64,000 nt of DNA from Paenibacillus sp. 32352 (GTDB lineage: Bacteria > Bacillota > Bacilli > Paenibacillales > NBRC-103111). Positions 32,795-41,572 of this stretch are shown in pieces. The notes beneath the pieces were generated by a model. The model ran no database searches. It was given only the letters and a program-made list of their open reading frames with translations, and was not told the origin of the DNA. The DNA is taken from positions 1 through 64,000 of the forward strand of contig NZ_MZNT01000017.1 in the NCBI RefSeq assembly GCF_002042965.1. The letters run 5' to 3'. The position numbers were made by a program, and so were the translations under genes. Numbering within the stretch: the stretch's first letter is position 1; each line of letters begins with the position of its first letter.

Positions 32795-32816
32795 GAGCTT
32801 CTCGTACGGGAAGCTC
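32795..32816 (+). repeat. Hairpin between atpA and atpG
   Basis: GAGCTTC (32795-32801) and GAAGCTC (32810-32816) form a 7-bp stem. The bases after it are not a clean T tract, so this is more likely an mRNA processing or stability element than a terminator. Confidence 0.5.
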
Positions 32817-32902
32817 GGTGTTCCATTTTAAGTCTTTTAACAGGCTTTTCGAGTGAAGGCTTTTCTGTCAAAGGAGAAGCTTCGAGAGAGAGGTGAGCAG
32901 GC

Positions 32903-33760
32903 ATGGCAAAAGGAATGCGCGAGATTAAGCGCCAGATCAAGTCCAAACAAAACACGAAGCAAATCACGAAAGCGATGGAGATGGTTGCTGCCTCCAAGCT
33001 GAGAAGAGCCCAAGAGGCTGCTGAAGCGGCACGTCCTTACGCTGACAAGCTGAAGGAAGTAGTCGGCAGTATTGCGGCAGGCAGTAAAGGCATCAAGCAT
33101 CCGATGCTGCAAAATCGCGAAGTGAAGAAAACGGGTTATCTCGTTGTGACTTCAGACCGCGGCTTGGCGGGTGGTTACAATGCGAACGTGTTGCGCCGGG
33201 TTATGACGGAGATCCAGGAAAGACACAAATCTCCTAGCGAGTATTCCATCTTCGTTATCGGGCGTAAAGGTAGAGATTTCTTCAGCAAGCGCAACATGAA
33301 CATCGTCGAAGAGGTGGTTGGGCTATCTGATTCACCGACCTTCGGAGATATCAAGACAGTTGCTAGTGCTGCAGTGAAAAACTTTGAGAACGGATCTTAC
33401 GATCGTTTGTTCCTCGTATATAACAGATTTGTCAATGCGATCTCCCAAATTCCTACGGTAAAGCAGCTTTTACCTATGGAAGATATGAGCGGAACGGCAG
33501 TATCGAACTACGAATACGAGCCTTCTCCGGAAGGTGTATTGGAAGTGTTGCTGCCTAAATATGCGGAGACGCTGATTTACAGTGCCGTATTGGACGGTAA
33601 AGCAAGTGAATTCGGCGCGAGAATGACGGCCATGAGCAATGCAACGAAGAACGCGACAAAGATGATCAATACTTTGACATTGTCGTACAACCGTGCTCGT
33701 CAGGCTGCGATTACCCAAGAGATCTCCGAGATCGTCGCTGGCGCGAACGCACAAAGCTAA
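32903..33760 (+). CDS. atpG: ATP synthase subunit gamma
   Basis: Rotor shaft subunit, 285 residues. The conserved N-terminal helix (MREIKRQIKSKQNTKQITKAMEMV region), the central TSDRGLAGGYNANV motif and the C-terminal helix with SYNRARQAAITQEISEIVAGA are complete. The ATG follows AGAGAGGTGAG. Confidence 0.97.
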   Translation: MAKGMREIKRQIKSKQNTKQITKAMEMVAASKLRRAQEAAEAARPYADKLKEVVGSIAAGSKGIKHPMLQNREVKKTGYLVVTSDRGLAGGYNANVLRRVMTEIQERHKSPSEYSIFVIGRKGRDFFSKRNMNIVEEVVGLSDSPTFGDIKTVASAAVKNFENGSYDRLFLVYNRFVNAISQIPTVKQLLPMEDMSGTAVSNYEYEPSPEGVLEVLLPKYAETLIYSAVLDGKASEFGARMTAMSNATKNATKMINTLTLSYNRARQAAITQEISEIVAGANAQS

Positions 33761-33839
33761 TACGATTCAATCTTCAACCTAAACACAATTTAGGAACGGA
33801 TAAGGCAAAGCTGGCACGATAAGCCGAAGCAGAGTCAAT

Positions 33840-33880
33840 GCTATCAAGCAGCTTTGTCCAATGACAGAGCTTTTAGGAGG
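33840..33880 (+). repeat. Diverged hairpin-SD element before atpD
   Basis: AGCTTTGTC (33850-33858) and GACAGAGCT (33863-33871) form a 9-bp stem with one G-U pair and a CAAT loop. It is followed at once by TTTAGGAGG, the atpD ribosome binding site. The layout, and the GCT...AAGC start, match the dispersed elements before atpC, nuoL and flhP, though the sequence is more diverged. Confidence 0.5.
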
Positions 33881-33887
33881 GAAAACA

Positions 33888-35294
33888 GTGAGCAAAGGGC
33901 GCGTTGTGAACATTACGGGACCGGTCGTCGACATTGAGTTTGATCGTGGACACCTCCCTGAGATCTTAAATGCGATTAAAATTGAAAAAAAGGCAGAACA
34001 AGCAGGCGAACAAACTATTAGCCTGACGGTTGAAGCAGCTGTTCATCTGGGCGACAACATGGTGCGCTGCGTTGCGATGTCTTCTACTGACGGTTTGGTT
34101 CGCGGTATGGAAGCTGTTGATACTGGTGCACCTATCAGCGTTCCAGTTGGTGCAGCTACTTTGGGCCGCGTATTTAACGTGTTGGGTGATCCAATCGATG
34201 GGATCGAGGAAATCGATCGCTCCGTGACGAACCCAATCCATAGAAGCGCTCCTTCGTTTGAAGAGCTGTCTACGCAAGTAGAAATTCTGGAAACAGGGAT
34301 CAAAGTTATCGACTTGATCGCGCCTTACGCAAAAGGCGGTAAAATCGGTCTGTTCGGTGGTGCGGGTGTAGGTAAAACCGTTACACTGCAAGAGTTGATT
34401 CACAACATCGCATCCGAGATGGGCGGTTTCTCCGTATTCGCGGGTGTTGGTGAGAGAACGCGTGAAGGTAACGACTTGTACCATGAAATGAAGGAGTCCG
34501 GCGTTATCGACAAAACGGCGATGGTGTTCGGTCAGATGAACGAGCCGCCAGGTGCGCGTCTTCGCGTTGCTTTGACAGGCTTGACAATGGCTGAATATTT
34601 CCGTGATGTAGAAGGCCGCGACGTTCTTCTATTGATCGACAACATTTTCCGTTTCACGCAAGCAGGTTCCGAGGTATCCGCCCTTCTGGGACGTATGCCA
34701 TCTGCGGTAGGTTACCAGCCTACATTGGCTACAGAGATGGGCCAATTGCAAGAGCGTATCACATCCACCAAAAAAGGTTCCGTTACTTCGATCCAAGCGA
34801 TCTACGTTCCTGCGGATGACTATACGGACCCGGCTCCGGCTACAGCGTTCGCTCACTTGGACGCTACAACAAACCTGGAGCGTAACATTGCAGCAATGGG
34901 TATCTTCCCTGCGGTTGACCCATTGGCATCCTCTTCCCGTATTCTGACTCCAGAAATTCTTGGTGAAGAACACTACAATGTTGCTCAAGGAGTTAAGAAA
35001 ATCTTGCAACGTTACAAAGAGTTGCTGGATATCATCGCGATTCTCGGTATGGACGAGTTGTCCGACGAAGACAAACTGGTCGTAAAACGCGCAAGACGGA
35101 TTCAATTGTTCTTGTCCCAGCCGCTTCACGTGGCCGAGGCGTTCAACGGTATCCCTGGTCTGTTCGTACCGGTTAAAGAAACAGTTCGCAGCTTTAGAGA
35201 GATTCTGGATGGTAAGCATGACGATCTTCCAGAACCGGCGTTCCACAACGTGGGTACGATCGAAGATGCGATCGCAAAAGCGAAAACTTTGTAA
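33888..35294 (+). CDS. atpD: ATP synthase subunit beta
   Basis: Catalytic subunit of F1, 468 residues. The P-loop is GGAGVGKT, the catalytic Glu is in GVGERTREGND, and the DELSDEDKLVV motif is intact. The GTG at 33888 is preferred because AGGAGGG precedes it by eight bases and the protein then starts SKGRVVNITGPVVD like its homologues; an upstream ATG at 33861 would overlap the hairpin element. Confidence 0.98.
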   Translation: MSKGRVVNITGPVVDIEFDRGHLPEILNAIKIEKKAEQAGEQTISLTVEAAVHLGDNMVRCVAMSSTDGLVRGMEAVDTGAPISVPVGAATLGRVFNVLGDPIDGIEEIDRSVTNPIHRSAPSFEELSTQVEILETGIKVIDLIAPYAKGGKIGLFGGAGVGKTVTLQELIHNIASEMGGFSVFAGVGERTREGNDLYHEMKESGVIDKTAMVFGQMNEPPGARLRVALTGLTMAEYFRDVEGRDVLLLIDNIFRFTQAGSEVSALLGRMPSAVGYQPTLATEMGQLQERITSTKKGSVTSIQAIYVPADDYTDPAPATAFAHLDATTNLERNIAAMGIFPAVDPLASSSRILTPEILGEEHYNVAQGVKKILQRYKELLDIIAILGMDELSDEDKLVVKRARRIQLFLSQPLHVAEAFNGIPGLFVPVKETVRSFREILDGKHDDLPEPAFHNVGTIEDAIAKAKTL

Positions 35295-35395
35295 TCTAAC
35301 AAGCATCGCTGGGCAATCTTAACGGCTTGTCCAGCGGTATTTATAAAGAGCACGGCAGCAAAAATGGCAAACTAGCGAACTCAAGTTCGATAGTT

Positions 35396-35433
35396 GCTGA
35401 CCAAGTGGTTTGCTGAAGCAAACTCTTAGGAGG
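35396..35433 (+). repeat. Dispersed hairpin-SD element before atpC
   Basis: GTTTGCT/AGCAAAC (35408-35423) forms a tight hairpin, followed by CTCTTAGGAGG, which contains the atpC ribosome binding site. It aligns with the flhP-proximal 38-bp unit over most of its length (GCTgACcAAGTgg...GCAAACTCTTAGGAGG). Confidence 0.68.
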
Positions 35434-35440
35434 AATCCAA

Positions 35441-35839
35441 GTGAGTACTTTCCTACTGGAAATCGTAACTCCTGAACGTAAAGTGTTTGCTGAAGATGCA
35501 AACATGATTATCGTGAAGGGTGTAGCTGGGGAGCTTGGTATTCTGCCAAATCACATTCCTTTGGTTACTCCATTGAAAGTGGCACCGGTTACCGTGAAGC
35601 AGAACGGTAAGCAATTGTATATTGCGGTAAACGGCGGCTTTATGGAAGTCCGCAAGGACAAAGTGGTTATTCTGGCGGAAAGCGCTGAGCTGCCGGAACA
35701 AATCGATCTTGAGCGTGCTAAAGCAGCCAAAGAACGTGCTGAGAAGCGACTGGCGTCCAAGGACAACTACGACTTCAAACGCGCGGAAGTGGCTTTGCAG
35801 AAAGCATTAAATCGGATTGAAGTGTATGGTAAAAGATAA
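35441..35839 (+). CDS. atpC: ATP synthase subunit epsilon
   Basis: Subunit epsilon, 132 residues, linking the rotor to F1 and able to inhibit ATP hydrolysis. The N-terminal beta sandwich contains GVAGELGILPNHIPLVTPL; the C-terminal helical pair starts near ERAKAAKERAEKRL. The start is GTG at 35441, seven bases after AGGAGG of the hairpin element. It closes the operon. Confidence 0.96.
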   Translation: MSTFLLEIVTPERKVFAEDANMIIVKGVAGELGILPNHIPLVTPLKVAPVTVKQNGKQLYIAVNGGFMEVRKDKVVILAESAELPEQIDLERAKAAKERAEKRLASKDNYDFKRAEVALQKALNRIEVYGKR

Positions 35840-35855
35840 GAAGTTAACATAATCA

Positions 35856-35887
35856 AGCGAGAGGAACCTAGTTTCTCTCGCTTTTTT
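35856..35887 (+). terminator. Rho-independent terminator of the atp operon
   Basis: AGCGAGAGG and TTCTCTCGCT form a stem followed by TTTTTTA. Confidence 0.88.
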
Positions 35888-36281
35888 ACCATATACAATT
35901 TACATTTTGACTTCATAATGTGCTCGAATCAGCATTTAGGCACTGGAGGGTGCTCGTTTTTTTCTCGCCATATAGGAATATGAAACTCACCCTCCCGGCC
36001 GTCTGTGGAATATTTTTAAAAAGGAACTTTTTGCTTTAAAGGAAATTCAGGAAATATTAGACACCCCAACAGGCATTTGTTATAATTATTTAGGCATAAA
36101 TTAACAGTAGCAGCGTGCTTGGTCAGATTTGCTTTTAGAAAAAATGGCTAAGGAAATTCATCTTGTTTACGCTTACATTGTAAATGAGAAGAAACGACGA
36201 TGTCCTTCTGCCAAATCGGCCCTGCACAAGCTCCAGAAAAACATACTTTCCAATACTTTAGTGGGAGGCGGATCGTTCACG
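35888..36281 (+). other. Non-coding interval between atp and nuo operons
   Basis: About 390 bases without a supported gene. A small GCAC/GTGC hairpin with a following T7 tract lies at 35939-35963, and the inverted repeat GGAGGGTG (35945-35952)/CACCCTCC (35988-35995) overlaps it, so two folds compete. The nuo promoter is at 36058-36086. A weak in-frame extension upstream of nuoA from 36129 has no ribosome binding site and is not called. Confidence 0.55.
36058..36086 (+). promoter_or_regulatory. Promoter of the nuo operon
   Basis: TAGACA (36058-36063), a 17-base spacer and a perfect TATAAT (36081-36086). The leader to nuoA would be about 190 bases. Confidence 0.72.
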
Positions 36282-36647
36282 ATGTACATGAACAATTACG
36301 TGGTCGTTGCCATTTTTCTCATGCTTGGAGTGTTACTTCCAGTTGTAGCGCTTACAGTTGGACGATTGCTACGCCCAAACAAGCCGGTGGAGGAGAAGTA
36401 TACCACTTATGAAAGCGGAAATGAGCCCGTCGGCGAGAGCCATGTGCGCTTCAATATCCGTTATTACTTGTTTGCCTTGATGTTTGTTATTTTTGATGTA
36501 GAAACTGTATTTTTGTACCCATGGGCCGTTGCGTATAAGCAATTAGGCTTGTTTGCGCTTGTAGAGATGTGCATCTTTGTCGGGCTTCTCGTTGTAGGGT
36601 TAATTTACGCTTGGAAGAAGAAGGTGCTGCAATGGACTTCAATTTAG
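36282..36647 (+). CDS. nuoA: NADH-quinone oxidoreductase subunit A
   Basis: Small membrane subunit of complex I, 121 residues, three helices. KYTTYESGNEPVGESHVRFN is the conserved cytoplasmic loop, and the acidic residues in FVIFDVETVFLYPWA are present. The start is placed at ATG 36282, 13 bases after GGAGG; ATG 36288 is also possible. It overlaps nuoB by 16 bases. Confidence 0.94.
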   Translation: MYMNNYVVVAIFLMLGVLLPVVALTVGRLLRPNKPVEEKYTTYESGNEPVGESHVRFNIRYYLFALMFVIFDVETVFLYPWAVAYKQLGLFALVEMCIFVGLLVVGLIYAWKKKVLQWTSI

Positions 36648-37150
36648 AGTCAATTTCCCCGGAAGAAAGACAAGAGCTGGAACGTAATGTATTTATGACG
36701 ACGTTAGAGCAAGTGAAAGCCTGGGCTCGAAGCAATTCCTTGTGGCCATTGACCTTCGGTCTTGCCTGCTGCGCCATTGAAATGATGGGAACCGGAGCAT
36801 CGCACTACGATTTGGACCGGTTCGGGGTTATCTTCCGCACATCTCCAAGGCAATCCGACGTGATGATCGTGGCCGGCACCGTAACGAAGAAAATGGCTCC
36901 GCTGCTTCGCCGTCTATACGAGCAGATGCCGGAACCGAAATGGGTGATCGCCATGGGCTCCTGTGCGACGGCGGGCGGTCCTTACGTGAAGTCCTATGCA
37001 GTCGTGAAAGGCGTTGACCAGGTCGTTCCCGTGGATGTATATATTCCCGGGTGTCCTCCGAACCCTGCCGCTTTAATCTATGGTATCAATAAGCTTCAGG
37101 AGAAGATACGGTATGAAGCAAAAACGGGTAAGCAGGTGACCAATCGATGA
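36632..37150 (+). CDS. nuoB: NADH-quinone oxidoreductase subunit B
   Basis: Holds the terminal Fe-S cluster N2 near the quinone site; 172 residues. Cluster ligands are in LACCAIEMM (adjacent cysteines), GSCATAGG and PGCPPNP. The start ATG lies within the end of nuoA, after AAGAAGGTG. It overlaps nuoC by ATGA. Confidence 0.97.
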   Translation: MDFNLESISPEERQELERNVFMTTLEQVKAWARSNSLWPLTFGLACCAIEMMGTGASHYDLDRFGVIFRTSPRQSDVMIVAGTVTKKMAPLLRRLYEQMPEPKWVIAMGSCATAGGPYVKSYAVVKGVDQVVPVDVYIPGCPPNPAALIYGINKLQEKIRYEAKTGKQVTNR

Positions 37151-38052
37151 GCGATGAGCAAAAGAAGGATGGGCTGCAGCCTGATGAAGGAGTACAGCCA
37201 TCTGCCAATGCAGACACATCGGCACCAGAACCGCAGCAAAAGCCTGCAGACAATGCACCGGAATCGAAGGATAAGCCGAGCGGAGCGGCCGCAGCTCCTA
37301 AGGAAGCTGCGGTGAGCGAAACGGCTTCTAACGAGAAGCCGAGCGATGGGGAGCCGGAGTCGGCTCCGGCAAGGCCCCCAAGGCCGGAGAGAAAGGCCGC
37401 TGCTGCTACAGGCGATGCTGCGGTTGAGAATGCTACACCGGCGAAGGCGGCTTCAGCGGACGAGGACAAGGAAGCTAAAGCGAAGGCGGCTGCTGAAGCT
37501 CGCGCGGCGCGTGCTAACGCCCGGGCAAAGAAGCCGGACGGTGAAGCGGAAGCCGCTGCGCCTAAAGAGCCTTCCCCGAATCAGCCTAGGCTGGACCTGT
37601 GGGTGAAGCTTCTCAAAGAGAAGCTCGGCGACGATATTGTAGAGGAAGCTTTTATCAACGAACGGGATGCACATCTTCCGTATATAGTTATCCAGAATGA
37701 ACGATGGGTGGATGCGGCGAAGCAGCTTCGGGATCATCAGGATTTTAAAATGAACTACTTGCGGAATGTATCCGGAATTGACCAGGAGACGCATATGGAG
37801 GTTGCTTACCATATGCTCTCGCTGGAGACGAAGCAAGAGATTTGCATTAAAATTAAAACGAACCGTGAAGCTCCGTCCATCCCTTCGGTTACCCCTGTTT
37901 GGCCAACAGCCAACTGGAACGAACGGGAAATTTACGATTTATTAGGAATTGATTTTCCGGGGCATCCGGACTTGAGAAGGATCATGATGTCTGACGATTG
38001 GGTCGGCCATCCGCTGCGAAAAGACTATGAACCGCTTGACCCGGAGGTGTAG
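37147..38052 (+). CDS. nuoC: NADH-quinone oxidoreductase subunit C with long N-terminal extension
   Basis: The conserved 30-kDa subunit domain occupies about residues 149-301 (LDLWVKLLKEKLGDDIVEEAF to the HPLRKDYEPLDPEV end), with the signature REIYDLLGIDFPGHPDLRRIM. The first 148 residues are a low-complexity Ala/Glu/Lys/Pro-rich segment, so the protein is about twice the usual domain length. The start overlaps the nuoB stop (ATGA), which supports translation of the extension. Confidence 0.95.
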   Translation: MSDEQKKDGLQPDEGVQPSANADTSAPEPQQKPADNAPESKDKPSGAAAAPKEAAVSETASNEKPSDGEPESAPARPPRPERKAAAATGDAAVENATPAKAASADEDKEAKAKAAAEARAARANARAKKPDGEAEAAAPKEPSPNQPRLDLWVKLLKEKLGDDIVEEAFINERDAHLPYIVIQNERWVDAAKQLRDHQDFKMNYLRNVSGIDQETHMEVAYHMLSLETKQEICIKIKTNREAPSIPSVTPVWPTANWNEREIYDLLGIDFPGHPDLRRIMMSDDWVGHPLRKDYEPLDPEV

Positions 38053-38058
38053 AGTCTC

Positions 38059-39159
38059 TTGATCAGAACAGAAGAGCTGTTATTAAATGTAGGGCCTCAG
38101 CATCCGAGTACTCACGGAGTGTTTCGGATCGTGGTTAAGCTTGACGGGGAAATCATTACTCATGCCGATCCGGTAATGGGTTATTTACACAGAGGAACCG
38201 AGAAGCTCGCAGAGAATCTGAACTATACGCAGATTATTCCTTACACCGACCGCATGGACTATGTCTCGGCTATGACGAACAACTATGTCCTTGTTCATGC
38301 CGTAGAGAAGCTGATGCAGCTGGAAATACCGGAACGGGCCGAATTTTTACGGTTAATTGTCATGGAATTGCAGCGGATAGCCAGCCATCTGGTGTGGTGG
38401 GGAACCTACTTATTGGATATAGGGGCGATGAGTCCCTTCCTTTATGCCTTCCGGGATCGGGAAATCATTATCAATTTATTTAACGAGCTGTGCGGGGCAA
38501 GACTGACTTACAACTACATGCGTGTTGGCGGTGTAAAATGGGATGCTCCGGAAGGCTGGATCGAGAAGGTACGCAAGTTTATTCCGTACATGCGTGATAA
38601 GCTTGATGAATACACCAACCTCGTTAGCGGCAATGAGATCTTCCTGGCCCGTATTAAAGGGATCGGTCAATATGATGCGGAAACCGCTATTGCTTACGGC
38701 TTAAGCGGGGCCAATCTGCGATGTACCGGGGTGAAGTGGGATCTTCGAAAGGACCAGCCGTACAGCCTGTATCATCGATTTGAATTCGATGTACCCGTTG
38801 GGCAGAGAGGCGACTGCTACGACCGTTACTTAATCCGGTTTGAGGAGATAAGACAGTCGTTGCGTATCCTTGAGCAAGCCGTAGAGCAATTTCCCGCCGA
38901 GGGCGAGATTATGGGAAAGGTTCCCCGGGTGCTTCGCGTTCCCGAAGGGGAGGTATACGCTCGGATTGAGGCGCCGCGCGGCGAAATCGGCTGCTACATC
39001 GTATCCAAAGGGAAGGATAAGCCTTATCGCTTGAAATTCCGCAGACCCTCCTTTGTGAATCTGCAAATATTACCTAAGCTGCTGGTCGGGGAAACCATGA
39101 CGAATCTCATCACGATACTCGGAGGCATTGATATTGTCGTCGGGGAGGTGGACTGTTAA
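38059..39159 (+). CDS. nuoD: NADH-quinone oxidoreductase subunit D
   Basis: The 49-kDa subunit that forms the quinone pocket with NuoB; 366 residues. The N-terminal LNVGPQHPSTHGVFR with the quinone-site His, and the YTDRMDYVSAM motif, are conserved. The start is TTG at 38059, nine bases after GGAGGTG. It overlaps nuoH by TAATG. Confidence 0.97.
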   Translation: MIRTEELLLNVGPQHPSTHGVFRIVVKLDGEIITHADPVMGYLHRGTEKLAENLNYTQIIPYTDRMDYVSAMTNNYVLVHAVEKLMQLEIPERAEFLRLIVMELQRIASHLVWWGTYLLDIGAMSPFLYAFRDREIIINLFNELCGARLTYNYMRVGGVKWDAPEGWIEKVRKFIPYMRDKLDEYTNLVSGNEIFLARIKGIGQYDAETAIAYGLSGANLRCTGVKWDLRKDQPYSLYHRFEFDVPVGQRGDCYDRYLIRFEEIRQSLRILEQAVEQFPAEGEIMGKVPRVLRVPEGEVYARIEAPRGEIGCYIVSKGKDKPYRLKFRRPSFVNLQILPKLLVGETMTNLITILGGIDIVVGEVDC

Positions 39160-40166
39160 TGGGAGGTTTATTGCAGGAGCAGCTGAACTGGACGAATTTT
39201 GCGATCTTCTTCGCGTGGGGAGTCCTTTTGCTGTTATTAGTCCTTGGGTTCGTAACCTATGCCATATACTTTGAACGTAAGGTTATCGGATGGATGCAAC
39301 TGCGGATCGGACCGAACCGAGTAGGCCCTCTGGGGCTTCTGCAGAGCGTTGCAGACGTGTTCAAGCTTCTGATTAAAGAGGACACCATCCCGCGTAAAGC
39401 GGAACGGGAACTGTTTATTTTGGCCCCGGTCATTGCATTTATTCCTGCGTTTGTCGTTGTTGCGGTTATTCCCTACTCGGAAAAACTGATCAGCACCGAT
39501 CTCAATGTAGGATTGCTGTTCTACGTTGCTTTGTCCGGTATCTCCACCATCGGAATCGTGCTGGGAGGCTGGGCTTCCAACAACAAATACGCATTGCTCG
39601 GCGGGATGCGGTCGGCTGCTCAAATGATCAGCTATGAAATACCTCTGGTTATCTCCGTAATTGGGGTCATTATGATGACAGGCAGTCTGAATCTGAACAC
39701 GATTGCCGAGCATCAGTCCGGAGGGTTCTGGCACTGGAACTTTCTGCCCCAAATCATCGGCTTTGTCGTATTCGTTATTGCAGGCGTATCCGAATTAAAC
39801 CGTACGCCGTTTGACTTGCCGGAGGCGGAATCGGAGCTTGTCGCAGGCTATCATGTGGAATATAGCGGCTTTCGGTTCGCATTCTTCATGCTGGCGGAGT
39901 ATGTTTACGTATTTGCTATTGCCGGATTGACAACGACCTTGTTCCTGGGAGGCTGGCATGCGCCATTCCCGTTCCTTGATTTCATTCCGGGCATTATCTG
40001 GTTCCTGCTGAAATTCTCTTTCATCGTGTTCTTCCTGTTCTGGATACGGGCGACGCTGCCCCGGATTCGGGTGGATCAACTGATGGGGCTCGGCTGGAAA
40101 GTGTTGCTGCCGCTTGCTTTGATCAATATTTTTGTGACAGCCATTTATATGAGCATCATCGGATGA
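39159..40166 (+). CDS. nuoH: NADH-quinone oxidoreductase subunit H
   Basis: Membrane subunit next to the quinone channel, 335 residues, eight or so helices. The conserved loops ERKVIGWMQLRIGPNRVGP and FDLPEAESELVAGYHVEYSG carry the essential charged residues. Translation is coupled to nuoD. Confidence 0.97.
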   Translation: MGGLLQEQLNWTNFAIFFAWGVLLLLLVLGFVTYAIYFERKVIGWMQLRIGPNRVGPLGLLQSVADVFKLLIKEDTIPRKAERELFILAPVIAFIPAFVVVAVIPYSEKLISTDLNVGLLFYVALSGISTIGIVLGGWASNNKYALLGGMRSAAQMISYEIPLVISVIGVIMMTGSLNLNTIAEHQSGGFWHWNFLPQIIGFVVFVIAGVSELNRTPFDLPEAESELVAGYHVEYSGFRFAFFMLAEYVYVFAIAGLTTTLFLGGWHAPFPFLDFIPGIIWFLLKFSFIVFFLFWIRATLPRIRVDQLMGLGWKVLLPLALINIFVTAIYMSIIG

Positions 40167-40214
40167 TGGGTAAGCTTCTATAAAGAAATGATGCTTGGGA
40201 AAGGGTGAGAAATC

Positions 40215-40658
40215 ATGAAAGGCATAGTCAAAGGTCTCGGCGTTACCCTCAAAAGCATGACCCAGAAAAAAGTAACCTACGCGTACCCGGATGTTCCTTT
40301 GGAAATGCCTGACCGGTTCAGGGGAATTCAGCATTTTGACCCCGATAAATGCATTGTCTGCAATATGTGCGCGCGTATTTGTCCGACGGAATGCATTACT
40401 CTAACAGGTAAGCCCAATCCGGATCCGGAGAAAAAGGGAAAGGTCATCGATACGTACGATATCAATTTTGAAATATGCATCTTGTGTGATTTGTGTACGG
40501 AAGTATGCCCAACGGAAGCTATCGTGATGACCAATAACTTCGAGCTCAGCACGTACAGCCGCGATGATTTGTTTAAAAACTTGCAGTGGCTGAATGAAAA
40601 CAACGTGAATGTACGGAAAGAAAATAATTCGGCGCTTCCGAAAGGTGGGGCGAAGTAA
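40215..40658 (+). CDS. nuoI: NADH-quinone oxidoreductase subunit I
   Basis: Ferredoxin-like subunit, 147 residues, with two [4Fe-4S] motifs: CIVCNMCARICPTECI and CILCDLCTEVCPTEAI. These pass electrons toward NuoB. The ATG at 40215 follows AAAGGGTGAG. With nuoEFG absent, this subunit is the likely docking point for the electron donor. Confidence 0.96.
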   Translation: MKGIVKGLGVTLKSMTQKKVTYAYPDVPLEMPDRFRGIQHFDPDKCIVCNMCARICPTECITLTGKPNPDPEKKGKVIDTYDINFEICILCDLCTEVCPTEAIVMTNNFELSTYSRDDLFKNLQWLNENNVNVRKENNSALPKGGAK

Positions 40659-41183
40659 ATGTTCGGTAATATCGCGGCTTTTTTATCCAGCGGTGAGAAT
40701 ATTGCGTTCTTCGTATTCGCATTACTGGCCATCGGCGGCGCCATCTTTATGATCAGCTTCAACAAGGTAGTCCATATGGTGGTGGCTCTGGCGCTGACGT
40801 TTATCAGCTTGGCAGGGCTTTACGTCGTCCTGGATGCCGAATTCGTCGCCTTTGTGCAAATTCTTATCTATGCCGGTGCAATCTCCATTCTTATGATCTT
40901 CGGAATTATGATGACCAAGCACCAAGGAGAAGAAGAGGAGCCCAAGCGGCCTGTTCATAACACGCTGTTATTTATCGGGGCGCTGGCCTTGTTCGGCGTG
41001 CTGTTCTACGCGATCCAAAATGTGAATCTTCCGGCAGGCGAATTCAAGGCGGCGGAGGACAACACATTGGAGATAGGGAAGCTGATCTTCAATCAGCATG
41101 TAATTCCTTTTGAGATCATGTCGGTTCTCTTGACCGTAGCATTTATCGGAGCCATCGTAGTGGCGAAGAGAGAGGAGGACTAG
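40659..41183 (+). CDS. nuoJ: NADH-quinone oxidoreductase subunit J
   Basis: Membrane subunit of 174 residues with five helices. The conserved third helix region FVQILIYAGAISILMIFGIMM is present. It starts directly after the nuoI stop, with GGTGGGG upstream. Confidence 0.95.
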   Translation: MFGNIAAFLSSGENIAFFVFALLAIGGAIFMISFNKVVHMVVALALTFISLAGLYVVLDAEFVAFVQILIYAGAISILMIFGIMMTKHQGEEEEPKRPVHNTLLFIGALALFGVLFYAIQNVNLPAGEFKAAEDNTLEIGKLIFNQHVIPFEIMSVLLTVAFIGAIVVAKREED

Positions 41184-41186
41184 ACC

Positions 41187-41498
41187 ATGACGGGATTGGC
41201 TACCCCTTACTTGACCCTGGCGGCGATTTTATTTTGTATCGGCCTGTATGGAGCATTGTCCAAAAAGAATGCCGTCATTGTACTGCTGTCCATTGAGCTG
41301 ATGCTCAATGCAGTCAACATTAACCTGGTCGCTTTTTCGAAACTGGGCGTTCATCCGAGCTTGACGGGGCAAATTTTTTCCTTGTTTAACATCACGGTAG
41401 CCGCAGCGGAGGCTGCGGTAGGCATAGCCATCCTAATAGCGTTGTACCGCAACAAAGGAACGACGGACGTCAATGAGATGGATTCGTTGAAACGATAG
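41187..41498 (+). CDS. nuoK: NADH-quinone oxidoreductase subunit K
   Basis: Small antiporter-like subunit of 103 residues, three helices. The membrane glutamates are in LLSIELMLNAVN and VAAAEAAVGIAIL. It begins three bases after nuoJ, with AGAGGAGG as ribosome binding site. Confidence 0.96.
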   Translation: MTGLATPYLTLAAILFCIGLYGALSKKNAVIVLLSIELMLNAVNINLVAFSKLGVHPSLTGQIFSLFNITVAAAEAAVGIAILIALYRNKGTTDVNEMDSLKR

Positions 41499-41520
41499 CT
41501 TGCTAACAACGTATAGCAGC

Positions 41521-41559
41521 GCTTTCGAAGTAAGTTTGCGGATGCAAACTTGTAGGAGG
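41521..41559 (+). repeat. Dispersed hairpin-SD element before nuoL
   Basis: GCTTTCGAAGTAAG is followed by the hairpin AAGTTTGC-GGA-TGCAAACTT and GTAGGAGG. It matches the flhP-proximal unit in both halves and ends in the nuoL ribosome binding site. It occupies most of the 74-base gap between nuoK and nuoL, the largest gap in the second half of the operon. Confidence 0.7.
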
Positions 41560-41572
41560 AGGACATAAATTC

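Noticed and set aside
36129..36281. N-terminal extension of nuoA from an upstream in-frame start
   Set aside because: The extension lacks a ribosome binding site and resembles no NuoA. The conserved protein begins at 36282 or 36288.
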